Below, in pieces: positions 9,201 to 10,854 of a DNA stretch of 10,854 nt. The notes below the pieces were generated by a model. That model searched no databases. It was not told the DNA's origin and saw nothing but the letters and a program-made list of their open reading frames with translations. Numbering within the stretch: the first letter of the stretch is position 1; every line of letters starts with the position of its first letter. This DNA comes from Balneolales bacterium (GTDB taxonomy: Bacteria > Bacteroidota > Rhodothermia > Balneolales > Natronogracilivirgulaceae), in NCBI GenBank assembly GCA_007116685.1, contig SKIC01000293.1:1-10854 (forward strand), in the 5' to 3' direction. A program made the position numbers and the translations under genes.

Positions 9201-9850
9201 ATGATAATGGGCGTCCCGATTTATTCATCACAAATTATTTCAACAATAACGAACTGTTTTTGAATACTTCGGTCGAAAATAACTGGCTTAGAGTAAATCC
9301 TATTTCTACTCGTGGAAATCATTCCTCATTATTGCCTGGTACCAAAGTGTCGTTGCGTGCAACCATAGGTGGACAAGAGCGCACGTTGAGCCGTTGGGTA
9401 GGAGGACAAAGTTTGTTTTCTCCGGTAATTGGTCCCGTATTTTTTGGTTTGGGTGATGCTGAATCAGCGCATGTTATCGTAACATTCCCAGACGGTAGCA
9501 TAGAAGAACAAACTGTGACGGAACTCAACAGAAGCATCACAATAGATTTGGCAACTTCTACAGAAACTATAGAAGATAACATCCCTACCGAATTTGCACT
9601 TCATGGAAACTATCCTAATCCATTTAATCCGGTTACAAATCTCCGATTCGACTTACCAGAAGCAACCACAATCCGCCTAACCATTTACAACAGTATTGGT
9701 CAACGAGTTGCGATTTTAGCTGACGGAAATCGACCGGCAGGAATTCATGAAATAATATTCGATGCCTCACAATTACCATCTGGTTTGTATCTTGCCGTTC
9801 TACAAACTGAGGGGCAACAATTTGTCCAAAAGATGATGCTAATCAAATAA
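6296..9850 (+). CDS. Large secreted FG-GAP/VCBS and ASPIC/UnbV repeat protein with T9SS sorting domain
   Basis: A 1184-residue extracellular protein. The order is signal peptide (1-35, cleavage after VHA), propeller 1 with seven DxxxxGxxD-type calcium motifs (first at 65-73, seventh starting at 392), ASPIC/UnbV domain 1 (about 423-517), and an Ig-like linker (about 522-618). These are followed by propeller 2 with seven more motifs (first at 650, last at 967), ASPIC/UnbV domain 2 (about 995-1085) and a type-A T9SS sorting domain (about 1098-1184) starting at NYPNPFNP and ending in a short Lys-containing strand. It probably binds calcium and sits on or leaves the cell surface; no enzymatic motif is visible. 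The frame is open from a TTG at 6206; the GTG at 6296 is preferred because it gives a normal signal peptide, but there is no ribosome binding site, so the start is uncertain. Confidence 0.88.
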   Translation: MLKNKFIFGSKSFSKLAVSFITLILCQIYPEIVHAQDSDNFLLVRDTPAAFQSITLRPDVVAFGDITNNGFDDIVFAENGRNPQFLLYNPDSNAFFRPVYENFLQANGNLRNLPSGIVSNYGPIAIIDITNDGQNEVVFFSSRFGTNAFASTWVDTIMTVTPPTAGLNNVSFRGSTGVQFGDINQDGKLDMHMTSEAAQNIRNWLVYNIFNLEGEPHNNTSDDDAVRISAASRSNYLFDFDNDGWLDLYVNNGGGQQDELYRGTQNGFKEQAGHPLTEISSSWASAIGDFNNNGLLDIYRTNPGSNRNSFFVNQGNLEFSRNTSDISALDRLDSRGATWADIENNGWLDLAVAENAASVSLYRNLKDGSFQKMADEPIMNFVGNWRHVIFFDLNQNGKLDALTLGKHSGSPVTVYRNVSDNNNNWIGVRLSQTNAFQDQAFGATLELTATIGGQQITQKGVYNPFQGRFSQHPTPVHFGLENATSATLRITWPSGLQTTHNLGASDINTYLFFEEPIAGKLNQSSEDITLIASLRDVARDTIYFNNIGMADVAISAIENSNPHITVESFTQNVAVRDQGYVAILYSPTEFEDLQVRSDTVFVSSNAIDGHFPLVFTTDGRTNPAEFSKFHDEENPLLSRSSAAQKSIWADFTGNGLKDVIILIENANNRLYFQTERSEFVFQENSIISNEGRFSTAGIAGDYNRDGLVDVFMTNPDGENYFYKNQGSGNFTRKYVHGISGRFRTSTGASFYDFNKNGFLDLFITNSSGQTNEILLFENDSTYVSVSAGDITSRNNYAVSHLIRDLDGDGWPEIVVTNRNTLTGISFIEFYRGNPDVTFTRIQVPGITDAPYQSAGVASFDFDSNGLPDLLFLNDIGSIPMRMYRNEGELNFSRHNEAFLSSFRSSPSDLVFLDYNLNGFTDVFITDIQFNNPNVLLESIDGPNFIQINAGELVTEADRASFGAALLDFNDNGRPDLFITNYFNNNELFLNTSVENNWLRVNPISTRGNHSSLLPGTKVSLRATIGGQERTLSRWVGGQSLFSPVIGPVFFGLGDAESAHVIVTFPDGSIEEQTVTELNRSITIDLATSTETIEDNIPTEFALHGNYPNPFNPVTNLRFDLPEATTIRLTIYNSIGQRVAILADGNRPAGIHEIIFDASQLPSGLYLAVLQTEGQQFVQKMMLIK
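9566..9850 (+). other. Encoded T9SS type-A C-terminal sorting domain
   Basis: The last 87 or so residues of the large repeat protein show the classic layout of Por-secretion type-A domains: NYPNPFNPVTNLRFDL, then IYNSIGQRV, GIHEIIFDASQLPSGLYLAVL, and a final QKMMLIK. In known cases this domain is recognised by the outer-membrane T9SS translocon and removed on export. It is the strongest taxonomic marker in the window, and it predicts that the genome encodes T9SS components elsewhere. Confidence 0.9.
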
Positions 9851-9865
9851 AACCTAAATCTTATC

Positions 9866-10408
9866 ATGAAAATATATACTAAGCGCGGAGATCAGGGAGA
9901 AACCTCTTTATTCGGAGGAAAACGAGTTTTAAAAACAGATGATCGCATTGAAGCTTATGGAACCGTAGATGAACTAAATTCTGTACTTGGATTAGCATTA
10001 TCTTTTAACCAATCGGAAAAAACTCAGAAAATACTACATCATTTACAAGATGAGCTTTTTGTGCTTGGAGCGGATTTGGCTACTCCTATCGGAAAGAAAG
10101 AAAAAATCGATCGGATTGGAGATTCACACATCCAGAGTATTGAAGACATTATAGACGATTTGGATTCAGAATTAGAGCCCATGCGTTTTTTCATCCATCC
10201 GGGAGGAACCTCATCCTCATCATCCATTCATATTGCAAGAACCGTTTGCCGCCGCGCTGAAAGAGCATGCATAAACTGTATCCAAACAATTGAAATATCT
10301 CCGGATACCATACGCTACCTGAACAGATTGTCAGATTTGTTATTCGTACTGGCTCGCTATGAAAACAAACAAGCCGGTATTTCTGAAGAAAAATGGAAAG
10401 TTGGATAA
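9866..10408 (+). CDS. Cob(I)alamin adenosyltransferase, PduO type
   Basis: A 180-residue ATP:cob(I)alamin adenosyltransferase of the PduO/MMAB family, which transfers the adenosyl group of ATP to cob(I)alamin to make adenosylcobalamin. Family motifs are all present: the ATP-binding N-terminus YTKRGDQGETSLFGG (4-18), RIEAYGTVDELNS (27-39), and RTVCRRAER (R125, R129, R130, E132), equivalent to the arginine-rich ATP site of human MMAB. Length fits the family. Before the RTVCRRAER motif, S116-S120 is a run of five serines where relatives usually have alanines, which may be neutral. The ATG lies 15 nt after the repeat-protein stop, with an A/T-rich leader and no Shine-Dalgarno. The B12-dependent enzyme it serves is not in the window. 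Confidence 0.94.
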   Translation: MKIYTKRGDQGETSLFGGKRVLKTDDRIEAYGTVDELNSVLGLALSFNQSEKTQKILHHLQDELFVLGADLATPIGKKEKIDRIGDSHIQSIEDIIDDLDSELEPMRFFIHPGGTSSSSSIHIARTVCRRAERACINCIQTIEISPDTIRYLNRLSDLLFVLARYENKQAGISEEKWKVG

Positions 10409-10421
10409 GGCAAATCGACGA

Positions 10422-10607
10422 ATGGCGTTAACAACCAAGCAACGGAATTACATCCAAAAAAATAAGGACTCTAAGTCTGCAAAAGAGTTAGCAGGTATTC
10501 TAAAAACCGATGTTTCCGAAGTTGAACAGTATCTGGATAGCCTAAAAAAAGAATCTCAATTAAGAGATTCTTTTTTCAGTGGGAGACCCTTGATAGGGTC
10601 TCCCTAA
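10422..10607 (+). CDS. Small helical ORF (61 aa) with an intrinsic terminator inside its 3' end
   Basis: An unrecognised 61-codon ORF, 13 nt after the adenosyltransferase. Residues 1-43 (MALTTKQRNYIQKNK, then SAKELAGILKTDVSEVEQYLDSL) are rich in Lys and Glu and look like a small helical or winged-helix-like module ('KQRxYIxKN ... AKELA ... VEQYL'), of a kind I would expect as a DNA-binding domain or at the N-terminus of a longer protein. From codon 42 the DNA is also a strong terminator, and the stop codon at 10605-10607 lies directly after a second hairpin. The frame is open upstream to an ATG at 10359, inside the adenosyltransferase gene; 10422 is preferred for its smaller conflict, with a weak TAAGG 11 nt upstream. 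It may be a real short gene translated from non-stop mRNA or the remnant of a longer one. Confidence 0.55.
   Translation: MALTTKQRNYIQKNKDSKSAKELAGILKTDVSEVEQYLDSLKKESQLRDSFFSGRPLIGSP
10545..10576. terminator. Bidirectional intrinsic terminator inside the 61-codon ORF
   Basis: A perfect stem with 13-bp arms: left AAAAAAGAATCTC (10545-10557), loop AATTAA, right GAGATTCTTTTTT (10564-10576). The T-run on the plus strand and the seven A's on the other side (T's on the minus strand) make it a plausible Rho-independent terminator in both directions. It would end the adenosyltransferase transcript and back up termination of the minus-strand ORF. It falls on codons 42-52 of the small plus-strand ORF, so a terminated transcript has no in-frame stop. 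Confidence 0.85.
10581..10604. repeat. GC-rich hairpin immediately before the stop codon of the 61-codon ORF
   Basis: Perfect 9-bp arms GGGAGACCC (10581-10589) and GGGTCTCCC (10596-10604) with the loop TTGATA. It starts 4 nt after the terminator's T-run, and the TAA stop follows directly at 10605. There is no T-run after it on either strand, so it is not a terminator by itself. It is the second in the chain of hairpins that continues to about 10752. Confidence 0.75.
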
Positions 10608-10608
10608 G

Positions 10609-10661
10609 CTGGGGAAAAGATCATCACCAGATGGTGATGATCTCCTCCTCTGGGGAAAAGA
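10609..10661. repeat. 12-nt direct repeat CTGGGGAAAAGA, two copies
   Basis: Copies at 10609-10620 and 10650-10661 are identical and start 41 nt apart. Each is followed by a hairpin element containing CCAGATGG or its complement. This suggests the hairpin chain grew partly by duplication of a unit of about 41 nt that later diverged. Confidence 0.65.
10619..10642 (-). terminator. Hairpin over the stop codon of the minus-strand ORF
   Basis: Perfect 10-bp arms GATCATCACC (10619-10628) and GGTGATGATC (10633-10642) with the loop AGAT. Read on the minus strand, the stem spans the last codons and the TGA stop (10624-10626) and is followed by TTTTCCCC, so it may be a weak intrinsic terminator for that ORF. 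The T-run is short, and the stronger terminator at 10545-10576 lies just beyond. Confidence 0.5.
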
Positions 10662-10854
10662 GTTCCCCATCTGGTGATACCAGATGGGTGACTACCACCC
10701 TTTGGAATACCAAACGGCCCTTATTAAAATCGACGATTTCGTCGATTTTAATTAACTTTTCATTCCATTGATCTAAGCCTGACACTTCTCCCAACCCTAA
10801 TACTTCGTAATAGGTTTGTCCACTACCGCTAACTATTTTCTGAAGGGTGTTCAT
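10624..10854 (-). CDS. Hypothetical protein, 76 aa, hairpin-rich gene at the window edge
   Basis: An unrecognised ORF whose ATG occupies the last three bases of the window (10852-10854), so it may be complete or continue upstream. The protein (MNTLQKIVSGSGQTYYEVLG at the start, FSPEEEIITIW at the end) is mildly acidic and looks beta-strand rich (RLVFQRVVVTHLVSPDGELF). There is no signal peptide, membrane segment or motif that I can name. Its 3' two-thirds is made largely of consecutive perfect inverted repeats, so either the mRNA is very structured or the region is primarily an RNA/DNA structural element that happens to be open. It is convergent with the 61-codon ORF, with 16 nt between stop codons. 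No ribosome binding site can be seen. Confidence 0.45.
   Translation of the reverse strand: MNTLQKIVSGSGQTYYEVLGLGEVSGLDQWNEKLIKIDEIVDFNKGRLVFQRVVVTHLVSPDGELFSPEEEIITIW
10651..10714. repeat. Four contiguous or overlapping perfect inverted repeats
   Basis: In order: TGGGGAA/TTCCCCA (10651-10657 and 10663-10669); CCCATCTGGT/ACCAGATGGG (10666-10675 and 10679-10688, 3-nt loop GAT); GGGTG/CACCC (10686-10690 and 10696-10700); TTTGG/CCAAA (10701-10705 and 10710-10714). The first three share arm bases (10666-10669 and 10686-10688), so neighbouring stems compete and could switch. All lie inside the minus-strand ORF. ATCTGGTGAT at 10669-10678 is also complementary to ATCACCAGAT at 10623-10632. Confidence 0.7.
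10723..10752. repeat. 13-bp perfect inverted repeat inside the minus-strand ORF
   Basis: Arms ATTAAAATCGACG (10723-10735) and CGTCGATTTTAAT (10740-10752) with a 4-nt loop. On the minus strand it encodes the stretch IKIDEIVDFN of the small ORF. A perfect 13-bp stem in a protein-coding stretch is unlikely by chance, and no T-run follows it, so it is not a terminator. Confidence 0.75.

Noticed and set aside
10545..10752. CRISPR array
   Set aside because: Repeats differ from one another, spacing is irregular and there are no unique spacers of constant length.
10600..10854. Integron attC site or gene cassette
   Set aside because: The hairpins are multiple, short and perfect rather than one long imperfect stem with bulges, and I found no convincing paired GTTRRRY/RYYYAAC core sites.
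10540..10854. Retron or reverse-transcriptase-linked structured RNA
   Set aside because: The hairpins would suit such an element, but no reverse transcriptase is in the window and there are no recognisable msr/msd boundary repeats; flanking sequence would be needed.

Overview
The window looks like a chromosomal segment from a member of the Fibrobacteres-Chlorobi-Bacteroidetes superphylum, most likely Balneolota/Rhodothermota. The main evidence is a large exported protein that ends in a type IX secretion (T9SS) type-A sorting domain with the NYPNPFNP signature typical of that group. Moderate GC, A/T-rich gene starts with few Shine-Dalgarno sequences, and dense gene packing agree. No phylogenetic search was possible, so the placement is inference.

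Layout. (1) 150-5548, plus strand: a tight six-gene run in which neighbours overlap or sit within about 6 nt. It holds a PhoH-family ATPase, a metallo-beta-lactamase-fold hydrolase, a 6-oxopurine nucleoside phosphorylase (punA type), a YigZ/IMPACT-family protein and two GT-B glycosyltransferases. (2) 5557-6201, minus strand: a secreted lytic transglycosylase that ends 8 nt from the last glycosyltransferase (convergent) and starts about 94 nt from the next gene (divergent). (3) 6296-9850, plus strand: a 1184-residue secreted protein built from two copies of a module (seven FG-GAP/VCBS calcium motifs plus an ASPIC/UnbV domain), joined by an Ig-like segment and closed by the T9SS sorting domain. 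(4) 9866-10607, plus strand: a PduO-type cobalamin adenosyltransferase followed by a 61-codon ORF. (5) 10624-10854, minus strand: a small ORF of unknown function whose ATG is the last base of the window.

How the genes fit together. The first operon mixes RNA/nucleotide housekeeping (PhoH, PunA, YigZ) with two sugar transferases that probably act on a surface glycan. The transglycosylase and the T9SS-type protein are envelope or extracellular products. The adenosyltransferase makes adenosylcobalamin for a B12 enzyme not in the window.

The part most worth a second look is 10540-10820. First, a 13-bp-stem intrinsic terminator lies inside the 61-codon ORF, upstream of its stop codon, so the terminated mRNA would lack a stop. 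This arrangement is known from ribosome-rescue genes such as arfA and brfA, though simple truncation of a longer gene could explain it too. Second, from that terminator onward there is a chain of closely spaced perfect inverted repeats (stems of 5-13 bp), most of them inside the minus-strand ORF, plus a 12-nt direct repeat. Nothing else I noticed in the window has this density of hairpins.
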